A stretch of 64,000 nucleotides of DNA from Streptomyces sp. LUP30 (lineage in GTDB: Bacteria; Actinomycetota; Actinomycetes; Streptomycetales; Streptomycetaceae): assembly GCF_001746365.1 (NCBI RefSeq), contig NZ_MJAJ01000025.1:53211-117210 (forward strand), written 5' to 3'. A model generated the notes under the pieces. That model searched no databases. It saw nothing but the letters and a program-made list of their open reading frames with translations, and was not told the origin of the DNA. Positions 50,849 to 59,411 of this stretch are shown one piece after another. Made by a program: the position numbers and the translations under genes. Each line of letters begins with the position of its first letter. The stretch's first letter is position 1.

Positions 50849-53044
50849 ATGTCCTCTCTCGCCCGGTGGTGCCATCGGCACCGGCTCGCCGTCGTCCTGG
50901 TCTGGGTGGGCCTGTTGATCACCCTGGGAGCCGGGGTCGGCGCGGCCGGCAGCGCCTTCGGCAACAGCCCGACCTCGCAGGACACCGACTCGGCCAAGGC
51001 CACGACCCTGCTGCAACAGGCCTCGAACAGCGCCGCCGGCAAGAGCGGCCGCATCGTCTGGCAGCTCGACGGCGGCAAGGTCACCGAACCCGCGGCCGAG
51101 AAGGCGATGACCGGTGTCCTGCACCGCATCGCCGGCGCCCCCGGAGTGGCCGCGGTGAGCAGCCCCTACACCGCTGAGGGCAGGACACAGGTCAGCGGGG
51201 ACGGCGCGACGGCCTACGCCACCGTCGCGTTCGACCGGGACGTGGAAGACGCCCAGGTCGACCGCGTGAAGGAACTCGCCACCGCCCCGGAGACGGCGAG
51301 CCTGCGCATCGCGCTCAACGGCCAGGCGTTCACCGTGAACCCCGAGCCGAACCCCGTGGCCGACGCGATGGGCATCATCCTCGCGTTCATCGTGCTGCTG
51401 TTCGTCTTCCGTGCGGTGTGGGTGGCGGCGCTGCCCATCGTCACGGCCGTCGTCGGCGTCGGCACCTCCGCGGTCACGGTGATCCTCCTCAGCCACGTCA
51501 TCACGCTCTCCGACACCACGCTGACCCTCGGCTCGCTGATCGGCCTCGGCGTGGGCATCGACTACGCCCTGTTCATCGTCAACCGGCATCGCACCAACCT
51601 GACGGCGGGCATGAGCGTCCCCGAGTCGGTCGCCAAGGCCCTCGACACGTCGGGACGCGCCGTGCTGTTCGCCGGTCTGACCGTCGTCGTCGCACTGCTG
51701 GGCATGCTCACCCTGAACGTCGGCATCATCAACGGCATGGCCGTCGGCGCCGCCGTCACCGTCGTCCTGACCGTGCTGGCCGCCGTCACCCTGCTGCCCG
51801 CGCTGCTCGGCATGATCGGAGCCCGGGTCCTCAGCCGCAAGGAACGGCGGGAACTGCCCGGGGACGCGCGGCGGCGGACCTCCGGACGGCCCGGTGCGTG
51901 GGCTCGGTGGGCCGAGGTCGTCCAGGCCCGCCCCAAGGCGCTGGGCCTGGTCGCCCTCGCCGTGCTCACGGCGCTCGCCTTCCCCACCCTGTCGCTGCGT
52001 CTGGGCGCGTCCGACGACGGCAACCTGCCCACCACGTCCACGAACCGCCAGGCCTACGACATGATCGCGGAAGGGTTCGGCCCCGGCTTCAACGGCCCGC
52101 TGGTCCTCGCCGTCCAGGCCCCCACCGCCGCCGACAAGGCAGCCGAAGCGAAGCTCGTCACCGCCCTGAAGCAGGTCGACGGCGTCGCCGACGCCCTCGC
52201 GGCGCCCATGAAGGACGGGCAGACGGTCGGTGTGATCTCCGTCGTGCCGACGACCTCCCCCCAGTCGGCGGCCACCTCCGACCTGATCCGCCATCTGCGC
52301 GACGAGGTCGTCCCGCCCGCCGAGCAGGGCACGTCCATGAAGGTCTACGTGGGCGGTCTCACCGCGAGCAACGACGACTTCGCGTCGGTCCTGATGTCCA
52401 AGCTGCCGGTGTTCGTGCTGGTGATCGCCGCACTCGGCTTCCTGCTGCTGACGATCGCCTTCCGCAGCCTGCTGATCCCGGCCGTGGGCGCGGTCCTCAA
52501 CATCCTCAGCATCGGGGTCGCCTTCGGCGCGATCGTGGTCGTCTTCCAGTACGGCTTCGGCGCCGGGCTCCTCGGACTCGGCGCAGGCGGACCGATCGAG
52601 TCGTTCGTGCCGATCCTGGTCGTCGGCATCATGTTCGGCCTGTCCATGGACTACCAGGTCTTCCTGGTCAGCAGGATGCGCGAGGAGTGGGCCCGCACCG
52701 GCGACAGCCACCGGGCGGTCCGGGTCGGCCAGGCCGAGACCGGCAAGGTGATCGCCGTGGCCGCCGCCATCATGTTCTGCGTCTTCGGCTCCTTCGTCTT
52801 CGGCGGCATGCGGGTCATCGCCGAGTTCGGCGTCAGCCTCGCGGTGGCGGTCGCCGTCGACGCCCTGCTGATCCGCATGGTCCTGGTGCCCGCGCTCATG
52901 CACCTGTGCGGCAAGGCCAACTGGTGGCTGCCCCGCGGCCTGGACAAGGCGCTGCCCGACGTGTCCGTCGAAGGCCCCGCGGACGAGCAGACGTTCGCGC
53001 CGCACCCGACGCGCGAGCCGCAGACCGTCGGCGTGTCCGACTAG
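50849..53044 (+). CDS. MMPL family (RND-type) transporter
   Basis: A 731-residue membrane protein with about 11-12 membrane segments in two halves and two large extracytoplasmic loops. It begins MSSLARWCHRHRLAVVLVWV. Family markers are LGVGIDYALFIVNRHRTNL and its counterpart MFGLSMDYQVFLVSRMREEW, each with the proton-relay Asp-Tyr pair. MMPL proteins export lipids, siderophores or drugs using the proton gradient. GAAAGG precedes ATG 50849. A two-component pair directly downstream on the same strand may regulate it. Confidence 0.93.
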   Translation: MSSLARWCHRHRLAVVLVWVGLLITLGAGVGAAGSAFGNSPTSQDTDSAKATTLLQQASNSAAGKSGRIVWQLDGGKVTEPAAEKAMTGVLHRIAGAPGVAAVSSPYTAEGRTQVSGDGATAYATVAFDRDVEDAQVDRVKELATAPETASLRIALNGQAFTVNPEPNPVADAMGIILAFIVLLFVFRAVWVAALPIVTAVVGVGTSAVTVILLSHVITLSDTTLTLGSLIGLGVGIDYALFIVNRHRTNLTAGMSVPESVAKALDTSGRAVLFAGLTVVVALLGMLTLNVGIINGMAVGAAVTVVLTVLAAVTLLPALLGMIGARVLSRKERRELPGDARRRTSGRPGAWARWAEVVQARPKALGLVALAVLTALAFPTLSLRLGASDDGNLPTTSTNRQAYDMIAEGFGPGFNGPLVLAVQAPTAADKAAEAKLVTALKQVDGVADALAAPMKDGQTVGVISVVPTTSPQSAATSDLIRHLRDEVVPPAEQGTSMKVYVGGLTASNDDFASVLMSKLPVFVLVIAALGFLLLTIAFRSLLIPAVGAVLNILSIGVAFGAIVVVFQYGFGAGLLGLGAGGPIESFVPILVVGIMFGLSMDYQVFLVSRMREEWARTGDSHRAVRVGQAETGKVIAVAAAIMFCVFGSFVFGGMRVIAEFGVSLAVAVAVDALLIRMVLVPALMHLCGKANWWLPRGLDKALPDVSVEGPADEQTFAPHPTREPQTVGVSD

Positions 53045-53055
53045 CCCGACCGCAC

Positions 53056-53079
53056 GACGGATCGACGGATCGACGGATC
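53056..53079. repeat. Three tandem GACGGATC octamers
   Basis: Three perfect 8-bp copies lie at 53056, 53064 and 53072, just after the MMPL stop. They are too short and too few for a CRISPR array. They are probably slippage-generated, or a direct-repeat binding site. Confidence 0.6.
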
Positions 53080-53153
53080 GACGACGATCATGCGGGCCGG
53101 TTGGGCGGGGACTGCCCGGCCTTCGGCCGGCCCGCGCTGCTTAGAGTGAGGGA

Positions 53154-54353
53154 ATGGACGTGACTGTGGTGTGGCGCCGATGGCTCGCCCGTCATGATCG
53201 GGTCGGAGACGCGCTGCCGGCGGTGCCGCTGGTCGTGGTGGCCGTGGCGGCGACCGCCGTCGGCGAGTCCTCCTGGCACGAGCCGCGCTGGCAGGAGGCT
53301 GCCTGGACGGCGGTGTCCTGTCTGCCGCTGGTCGTGCGAAGCCGCTGGCCGCTGCACGTCGCTCTCGTGACGCTGGCCGGCGGGCTGACCCTGATGGCCC
53401 TGGTCCCGGGCATCGACACGCCCCCCGGGGCCACCCTCGTCGCCCTGTACACGCTCGCCCTCCTGGGCAGCCGACGCACAGCGTGGGCCGTCGGCCTGCT
53501 CGCCGCCGTGGCGCTCACCGGGGTCCACGCCGGCACTCACGGCGGGTCCCCGGTGAGCGGAGACGGGCTGCTGCGGTTCGACGTCGCGATCGCCGCCACC
53601 GCGCTCGGCCGCGCCGTCCGCAACCGCCGCGACCACCTCGCGAAGGCGAGGGAGCGTGCGGAGCGCGCCGAGAGCATGCAGGAGGAGGAGGCACGACGCC
53701 GGGTGGCCGTGGAACGCGTGCGCATCGCACGCGATCTGCACGACGTCGTCGCCCACCACATCACCCTGGTCAACGCCCAGGCGGGAGTCGCTCACCACCT
53801 CCTGCGCACCGATCCCGACCAGGCGTTCCAGGCGCTGGCCCACATCAGGGACAACAGCCGCGCCGCACTCGACGAACTGCGCGCCACCGTCGGCCTGTTG
53901 CGCCAGCCGGACGACGCACCCGGCGCCCGGGCCCCCATCCCCCGCCTCGCCGATCTCGACCGCCTCGCCGACGGGTTCCGGGCGAGCGGGCTCTCGGTGG
54001 AGGTGACCCGCACCGGCGCCCCCGCGCCGCAGGCGTCCGCCACCGAACTGACCGCCTACCGCATCGTCCAGGAAGCCCTGACCAACACCCACAAACACGC
54101 GTCCGCCACCCGGGCCGCCGTGCTCCTGGACTACGGTCCGCACTCACTGCGCGTCACCGTGACGGACGACGGACGCTCCGACTCCGTCAAGGGCACGAGC
54201 ACAGGCACCGGCACCGGCACCGGCCATGGGCTGATCGGCATGCGCGAGCGGGCCGGCGCCATCGGCGGGACCGTCACCGCCGGGCCACGACCCGAAGGCG
54301 GCTTCCAGGTCGTCGCCGCCCTGCCGCTCTCGCTCGCCCCCGCACCCGTCTGA
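53154..54353 (+). CDS. Two-component sensor histidine kinase (DesK/NarX type)
   Basis: A 399-residue kinase. Four membrane segments lie within residues 18-145, with a coiled linker (AKARERAERAESMQEEEARR). The phosphoacceptor is His196 in ARDLHDVVAHHITLVNAQAG. The ATPase domain has AYRIVQEALTNTHKHASATR and GHGLIGMRERAGAIGG. A Thr-Gly repeat (GTSTGTGTGTG) sits before the G-box. The kinase precedes its regulator by 24 bases. Its signal is unknown. The MMPL transporter upstream is a plausible output. Confidence 0.93.
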   Translation: MDVTVVWRRWLARHDRVGDALPAVPLVVVAVAATAVGESSWHEPRWQEAAWTAVSCLPLVVRSRWPLHVALVTLAGGLTLMALVPGIDTPPGATLVALYTLALLGSRRTAWAVGLLAAVALTGVHAGTHGGSPVSGDGLLRFDVAIAATALGRAVRNRRDHLAKARERAERAESMQEEEARRRVAVERVRIARDLHDVVAHHITLVNAQAGVAHHLLRTDPDQAFQALAHIRDNSRAALDELRATVGLLRQPDDAPGARAPIPRLADLDRLADGFRASGLSVEVTRTGAPAPQASATELTAYRIVQEALTNTHKHASATRAAVLLDYGPHSLRVTVTDDGRSDSVKGTSTGTGTGTGHGLIGMRERAGAIGGTVTAGPRPEGGFQVVAALPLSLAPAPV

Positions 54354-54377
54354 CCGACCCCCGTGAGGAAACCGACC

Positions 54378-55055
54378 GTGCCGATCCGCGTTCTGCTCGC
54401 CGACGACCAGGCCCTGCTCCGCGGCACCTTCCGGCTGCTCATCGACGCACAGCCGGACATGGAGGTCGTCGCCGAGGCCCCCGACGGCCGCGAGGCGGCG
54501 CGACTGGCCCGCGCCGAGCGCGCCGACGTCGTGATGATGGACATCCGGATGCCCGGGGTCGACGGCATCGAGGGCACCCGGCTGATCGGCCAGGACGAGG
54601 ACATGGCCGGGGTGAAGGTGCTCGTGCTGACCACCTTCGAGGAGGACGGTCTCGTCGTGGAGGCGCTGCGGGCCGGCGCCAGCGGCTTCCTGGGCAAGGG
54701 CGTCGAGCCGGACCGGCTCCTCGACGCCATCCGTCTCGTCGCCGCCGGCGAGGCCCTGCTCTCACCCACGGCGACCAAGGGCCTCATCGCCCGCGTCCTC
54801 GCCCAGCCCACCCACGGCGACCTCGTGGACCCCGGGCGGCTGGCAGCGCTGACCCCGCGCGAACGCGAGGTGACGACCCTGGTGGCCACCGGCCTGTCCA
54901 ACGACGAGATCGCCGAGCGCCTCTTCGTCACCCCGGTCACCGCGAAGACCCACGCCAACCGGGCGATGACCAAGCTGGGCGCCCGCGACCGCGCCCAGTT
55001 GGTCGTCATCGCCTACGAGACCGGTCTGGTCCGCGCCGGAGAACCGCAAGCCTGA
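54378..55055 (+). CDS. NarL/LuxR-type response regulator
   Basis: A 225-residue response regulator, partner of the kinase just upstream. The receiver has LLADDQALLRG, phosphoacceptor Asp55 in VVMMDIRMPGVDG, and GFLGKG with the conserved Lys. The C-terminal helix-turn-helix is LTPREREVTTLVATGLSNDE to TAKTHANRAMTKLG. GTG 54378 is chosen over GTG 54363 because GAGGAAA stands seven bases before it. It may regulate the MMPL operon or itself. Confidence 0.94.
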   Translation: MPIRVLLADDQALLRGTFRLLIDAQPDMEVVAEAPDGREAARLARAERADVVMMDIRMPGVDGIEGTRLIGQDEDMAGVKVLVLTTFEEDGLVVEALRAGASGFLGKGVEPDRLLDAIRLVAAGEALLSPTATKGLIARVLAQPTHGDLVDPGRLAALTPREREVTTLVATGLSNDEIAERLFVTPVTAKTHANRAMTKLGARDRAQLVVIAYETGLVRAGEPQA

Positions 55056-55255
55056 GGGGCGGCGTGCACCCGCAGCCCGAGGTCCCGGCCCGGGCGGAGA
55101 CCGGGCACCGGTCGTCGGCCGTCGGCGCGTTCACGGAGTCGGGGCGGGCCGCGGCGGCGGCAGGGGGCGTGCATCCGTTCCGGGTCGGAGCCCTCGTGCG
55201 GGACGACGCCGGTGGGGATGCGCTCGCCGAAGTCGGTCATGCAGGCGGTTCATGG

Positions 55256-55277
55256 GGTGTTGAAGCGCTTCGACACC
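55256..55277. promoter_or_regulatory. LacI-type operator, upstream copy
   Basis: A 22-bp palindrome, GGTGT-t-GAAGCGCTTC-g-ACACC, with one mismatched pair. The core GAAGCGCTTC is perfectly symmetric, as in LacI/GalR operators. It lies about 121 bp, centre to centre, upstream of a second copy, so DNA looping is possible. The flanking 55056-55341 shows no credible gene. Confidence 0.8.
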
Positions 55278-55341
55278 AACCCCCGCCCGCGCGGGACTGT
55301 CAATGGCCGTGCACCAAGAAGGTTTTCTGATCTGCGCCCTC

Positions 55342-55397
55342 TTGTCTCGTGGGAAACCTGTCATTAACGTTCGCGGCCAAGTGAAGCGCTTCGACAC
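55342..55397 (+). promoter_or_regulatory. Promoter with overlapping LacI-type operator for the glycosidase operon
   Basis: TTGTCT (55342-55347) and TAACGT (55365-55370) are 17 bases apart. Immediately downstream, GTGAAGCGCTTCGACAC at 55381-55397 repeats the GAAGCGCTTC core. An operator over the transcription start is a classical repression arrangement. The repressor is not encoded in the window. Confidence 0.75.
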
Positions 55398-55554
55398 AGG
55401 GGGGGCCGCTCCATGACCGAGGAGTCGAGCCGCGGCCGTGTGCCCGTTCGTCCGGAAGCACTTCCGCACCGGTGTGGCGACCGGCGCGGTCAAGGCCTGG
55501 CCGCCCGCCGCACGCACCTCGTCGCCCCGGTGACGCCCCGCCAGAAAGGCAGCC

Positions 55555-57699
55555 ATGAGCAGTCCACCGCAGACCATCCGATGGGGACACCCGGCCCTGC
55601 GGGTCGAGATCGGCGTCACCGACGACGGCGCCGCCCGTCTCGCACACCTCGGGCTGCCCGGCGGGCCGCCCGCCGAGCGGCGCTCATGGCCTCCCCTGCC
55701 CCTGGTGGAGGTGACGGCCGCCGGCCACGGCCGTTCCTGGTCGGGCGCACGCCTCGTCGACACGACCCTCGGCGGCCGGCTGCGGTACCGCACGCACCGA
55801 GCAGCCCGCGACGGCGACCGGCACACGCTCACCGTCGAACTCCACGACCCCGAGACCGGTCTCGTCGCGGAGGTGCGCTACGCCTCGCCCGACGGCGTGC
55901 CGGTACTGCGCAGCGAAGTGATCCTGCGCAACGCCGGGGACACGGCACTGCACCTGGAATCGGTCTCCTCCCTCGTCGTGGGCTGCCTCGCGGACGGTCC
56001 GCAGGCCGTCGGGGACGCGGACCTGCTGTGGGCCGACAACGACTGGGTCGCCGAATGCCGCTGGCAGCGCAGGCCGATGCGGGCGACCTCGCCGGTCCTC
56101 GACGACCGTGTCGTCCACGGCGACGGCAACGGCAAGGGGGAGTTCACGCAGACCGGCCGGGGCGTGTGGTCCAGCTGCGGCCGACTGCCCATGGGGGGTC
56201 TGACCGGCCGTGACTCCGGGCGTACCTGGCTGTGGCAGATCGAGCACAACGGCGGCGGCTGGCACTGGGAGTGCGGAGAACGCGACCAACTCGCCTACCT
56301 GGCCCTGTTCGGTCCGACGGACACTCATCACGGCTGGCGGCACCCCCTCGATGCCGGCGCGGAGTTCCGCACCGTGCCGGTGGCTCTCGCCTTCAGCGAC
56401 GCCGGCGGACCGGACGAGGCGTTCGCCGCGCTCACCCACTACCGCCGGGCCGTCCGCCGCCCGCACCCCGACCACCGGCGACTCCCCGTGATCTTCAACG
56501 ACTACATGAACTGCCTCATGGGCGACCCCACGACCGAGAAGCTGCTGCCGTTGGTCGACGCGGCGGCCGAGGCGGGCGCGGAGTACTTCGTCATCGACGC
56601 CGGCTGGTACGACGGCGAGGACGGCGGCTGGTGGGACAGCGTCGGCGCCTGGGAACCCGCGGCCTCCCGCTTCCCCGGCGAGCGCGGGATCCACGAGGTG
56701 CTCGACCGCATCCGGGAACGGGGCATGACGCCCGGCCTGTGGCTGGAGCCGGAGGTGATCGGCGTCCGCAGCCCCATGGCCGGGTCCCTGCCCGACGAGG
56801 CCTTCTTCCGCCGCGACGGCATCCGCGTCACCGAGACCGGACGCCATCATCTCGACCTGCGCCACCCGGCCGCCCGCGCCCACCTGGACGAGGTCGTGGA
56901 CCGCCTGGTCGGGGTGTGGGGGGTCGGCTACCTCAAGCTCGACCACAACATCGACCCCGGCTCCGGCACCAGCGCCCGCCCCGGCGAGACCCCGGCGGCC
57001 GGTCTGCTCGGCCACAACCGCGCCCACCTCGACTGGCTCGACGGCGTCCTGGACCGCCACCCCCACCTCGTGCTGGAGAACTGCTCCTCGGGCGGCATGC
57101 GCTGGGACTACGCGCTGCTCTCCCGGCTGCAACTGCAGTCCACCAGCGACCAGCAGAACCTCCGGCTGTACGCCCCCATCGCGGCTTCCGCGCCGACCGC
57201 GGTCACCCCCGAGCAGGGCGCCGTCTGGGCCTACCCGCTGCCGGAGGACTCCCTGGACGAGGTCGCCTTCACCATGGCCAACGCGCTGCTCGGCCGTATC
57301 CATCTGTCCGGCCGGCTGCCCGAGCTGCGCCCAGACGCCCGCGCCCTGGTCCACGAAGGCGTCGCCGTCCACAAGGTCATCCGCGCCGACCTGGCCCGGG
57401 CGACGCCCGTCTGGCCGCTGGGCCTTCCGGCCTGGGACGATCCCTGGCTCGCGCTGGCCCTGCGCACCCCGGCCACCACCTACCTCACCGTCTGGCGCCG
57501 CCCCGGCTCCGGAGCCGCCGCCGCCCTCCCCCTCCCCCACCTCCGCGGCGCCGCAGCCCGGGTCGAGGTCCTCTACCCCGCCGCGAACCAGGCGGCCCTG
57601 GCCTGGGACCCCGGTACCGCCGCCCTCACGCTGACGCTGCCCACGGCCCCGTCCGCCGTGCTGATCCGCCTCACCCACCCGGTGCCGGACACGGCGTGA
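55555..57699 (+). CDS. GH36 alpha-galactosidase
   Basis: A 714-residue cytoplasmic glycosidase of family GH36 with the N-terminal beta-sandwich, central TIM barrel and C-terminal antiparallel domain. The nucleophile is Asp463 in YLKLDHNIDPG and the acid/base is Asp532 in STSDQQN. LENCSSGG lies between, as in the family. It hydrolyses terminal alpha-1,6-galactosyl groups from raffinose-type sugars or galactomannan/galactosylated hemicellulose fragments. There is no signal peptide. AAAGG precedes ATG 55555. It is the first gene of the operon under the LacI-type operators. Confidence 0.92.
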   Translation: MSSPPQTIRWGHPALRVEIGVTDDGAARLAHLGLPGGPPAERRSWPPLPLVEVTAAGHGRSWSGARLVDTTLGGRLRYRTHRAARDGDRHTLTVELHDPETGLVAEVRYASPDGVPVLRSEVILRNAGDTALHLESVSSLVVGCLADGPQAVGDADLLWADNDWVAECRWQRRPMRATSPVLDDRVVHGDGNGKGEFTQTGRGVWSSCGRLPMGGLTGRDSGRTWLWQIEHNGGGWHWECGERDQLAYLALFGPTDTHHGWRHPLDAGAEFRTVPVALAFSDAGGPDEAFAALTHYRRAVRRPHPDHRRLPVIFNDYMNCLMGDPTTEKLLPLVDAAAEAGAEYFVIDAGWYDGEDGGWWDSVGAWEPAASRFPGERGIHEVLDRIRERGMTPGLWLEPEVIGVRSPMAGSLPDEAFFRRDGIRVTETGRHHLDLRHPAARAHLDEVVDRLVGVWGVGYLKLDHNIDPGSGTSARPGETPAAGLLGHNRAHLDWLDGVLDRHPHLVLENCSSGGMRWDYALLSRLQLQSTSDQQNLRLYAPIAASAPTAVTPEQGAVWAYPLPEDSLDEVAFTMANALLGRIHLSGRLPELRPDARALVHEGVAVHKVIRADLARATPVWPLGLPAWDDPWLALALRTPATTYLTVWRRPGSGAAAALPLPHLRGAAARVEVLYPAANQAALAWDPGTAALTLTLPTAPSAVLIRLTHPVPDTA

Positions 57700-57749
57700 A
57701 ACCGCCCGCCCTCACCGTAAAAATCCTACGAGCCAAAGGAATTGATGGA

Positions 57750-59273
57750 GTGTCAGACGAGTCGCAGACGGACGCCGCCGTTCGCCCCGCCACGTCCCGC
57801 AACCCGGTGATCCCCGGCTTCCACCCCGACCCGAGCATCTGCCGCGTGGGCGACGACTACTACGTCGTCTGCTCCAGCTTCGAGTACTTCCCCGGCGTCC
57901 CCGTGTTCCACAGCCGCGACCTGATCCACTGGACGCAGCTCGGCAACGCCCTCGACCGGCCGAGCCAGCTGCGCCTGCCCGCCGGCGCCCGGTCCTCCGG
58001 CGGCATCTACGCCCCCACCCTGCGCCACCACGACGGCCGCTTCTGGCTGATCGTCACCAATGTGACCGACGGCGGCAACATGCTGTTCACGGCCACCGAT
58101 CCCGCCGGGCCCTGGTCCGACCCGGTCCGCCTGCCCGGCGTCCCCGGCATCGACCCTGACCTCGCCTGGGACGAGGACGGCGCCTGCTGGTGCACCGTCG
58201 CCGGGGTCTCCCAGGTCCGCATCGACCCGTACACCGGCGAGACGTTCGGCCCGCCGCGCGGACTCTGGTCCGGCGCGCCCGACGCCAAGGCTCCGGAGGC
58301 GCCCCACCTGTACCGGATCGGCGACTACTGGTACCTGCTCATCGCCGAGGGCGGCACCGAGCGCTGCCACGGCGTCTCGATCGCCCGCGGGCTCACGCCG
58401 GGCGGGCCGTTCGAGCCCTGCCCGGACAACCCGATCCTCACCCACCGGGGCACCGACCACCCGATTCAGAACACCGGCCACGCCGACCTGGTCCAGGGGC
58501 CCGACGGCTCCTGGTGGATGGTGGTGCTGGGCGTCCGGCCGCGCGGTGGCACCCCGGGCTGGCACGTGCTGGGCCGCGAGACCTTCCTGGCGCCCGTCGC
58601 ATGGGTGGACGGCTGGCCCGTCGTCGCCAAGGTGACGCCCGAACTTCCCGCACCCTCCTGGCCGTTGGTCCCCGGGCCCGTCGAACCGGTCCGGGACGAC
58701 TTCGACCTGAACGAGCTGCGCCCGCAGTGGATCTCGGTGCGCGACCGTCCGGCGGAGCACTGCACCACCAAGGAGCGGTCCGGCTGGCTCACCCTGCGCG
58801 CCCGGGGCGCCTCCCTGGACGAGCCGGACGTGGTGTTCGTCGGCCGTCGGCAACAGCACCTGGCCTGCCGGGCGCGCACCCGCATCGACCCGGCGGAGGG
58901 ACACGGCGGTCTCGCGGTCCGCCTGGACGAACGCCATCACTACGAGATCGAGGCCCGCGAAGGTGAGGTGCGGGTGCTCACCAGGATCGGACCGCTGAGC
59001 ACCGTCGTGGCGTCCCGGCCCGTGCCCGCCGGGCCCGTGACCCTCGCCGCACGGATCACCGGCGCCCCGCAGCAGGACGCCCGCAGCGGGCCGGACACCC
59101 TCACGTTCGGCGTCGAGGAGCAGGACGGCACGTTCACCGCGCTCGGCGCCCTCGACGGCCGCTACCTGTCGACCGAGGTCGCCGGCGGCTTCACCGGCCG
59201 GGTCATCGGCCTGTACGCCTCGTCCGGCACCGTCCACTTCGACTGGTTCGACTACGAGCCGCTCCGCGACTGA
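57750..59273 (+). CDS. GH43 beta-xylosidase/alpha-arabinofuranosidase-like enzyme
   Basis: A 507-residue cytoplasmic enzyme. Residues 15-315 form the five-bladed GH43 propeller: base Asp27 in GFHPDPSICR, pKa-modulating Asp135 in GIDPDLAW and acid Glu183 in EAPHLYRIG. Residues about 325-507 form the C-terminal beta-sandwich typical of the XynB-type subfamilies. It removes xylose or arabinose from short oligosaccharides. GTG 57750 has AAAGGA nine bases upstream. It is 50 bases from the GH36 stop and in the same operon. Confidence 0.9.
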   Translation: MSDESQTDAAVRPATSRNPVIPGFHPDPSICRVGDDYYVVCSSFEYFPGVPVFHSRDLIHWTQLGNALDRPSQLRLPAGARSSGGIYAPTLRHHDGRFWLIVTNVTDGGNMLFTATDPAGPWSDPVRLPGVPGIDPDLAWDEDGACWCTVAGVSQVRIDPYTGETFGPPRGLWSGAPDAKAPEAPHLYRIGDYWYLLIAEGGTERCHGVSIARGLTPGGPFEPCPDNPILTHRGTDHPIQNTGHADLVQGPDGSWWMVVLGVRPRGGTPGWHVLGRETFLAPVAWVDGWPVVAKVTPELPAPSWPLVPGPVEPVRDDFDLNELRPQWISVRDRPAEHCTTKERSGWLTLRARGASLDEPDVVFVGRRQQHLACRARTRIDPAEGHGGLAVRLDERHHYEIEAREGEVRVLTRIGPLSTVVASRPVPAGPVTLAARITGAPQQDARSGPDTLTFGVEEQDGTFTALGALDGRYLSTEVAGGFTGRVIGLYASSGTVHFDWFDYEPLRD

Positions 59274-59411
59274 TCCGGCGACGGGCCTGAACCGGCGCCG
59301 CGCACGGGCATCACGTCGCCGCCGACGGACGATCCCCTCCCTCGGCCATCTGTCGCTCCATCCCCCCACGGGCGGAACCACCGCTCGGCCACCAGAGAAA
59401 GAGGTCCGAAG

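Noticed and set aside
53056..53079. GACGGATC repeats as a CRISPR array
   Set aside because: Three 8-bp units with no spacers and no cas genes.
55013..55240. Minus-strand frame upstream of the glycosidase operon as a LacI gene remnant
   Set aside because: The translation shows no helix-turn-helix or sugar-binding motif and is mostly antisense of the response regulator end.
55684..57678. 664-residue minus-strand frame
   Set aside because: Antisense of the GH36 gene, with biased composition and no motif.
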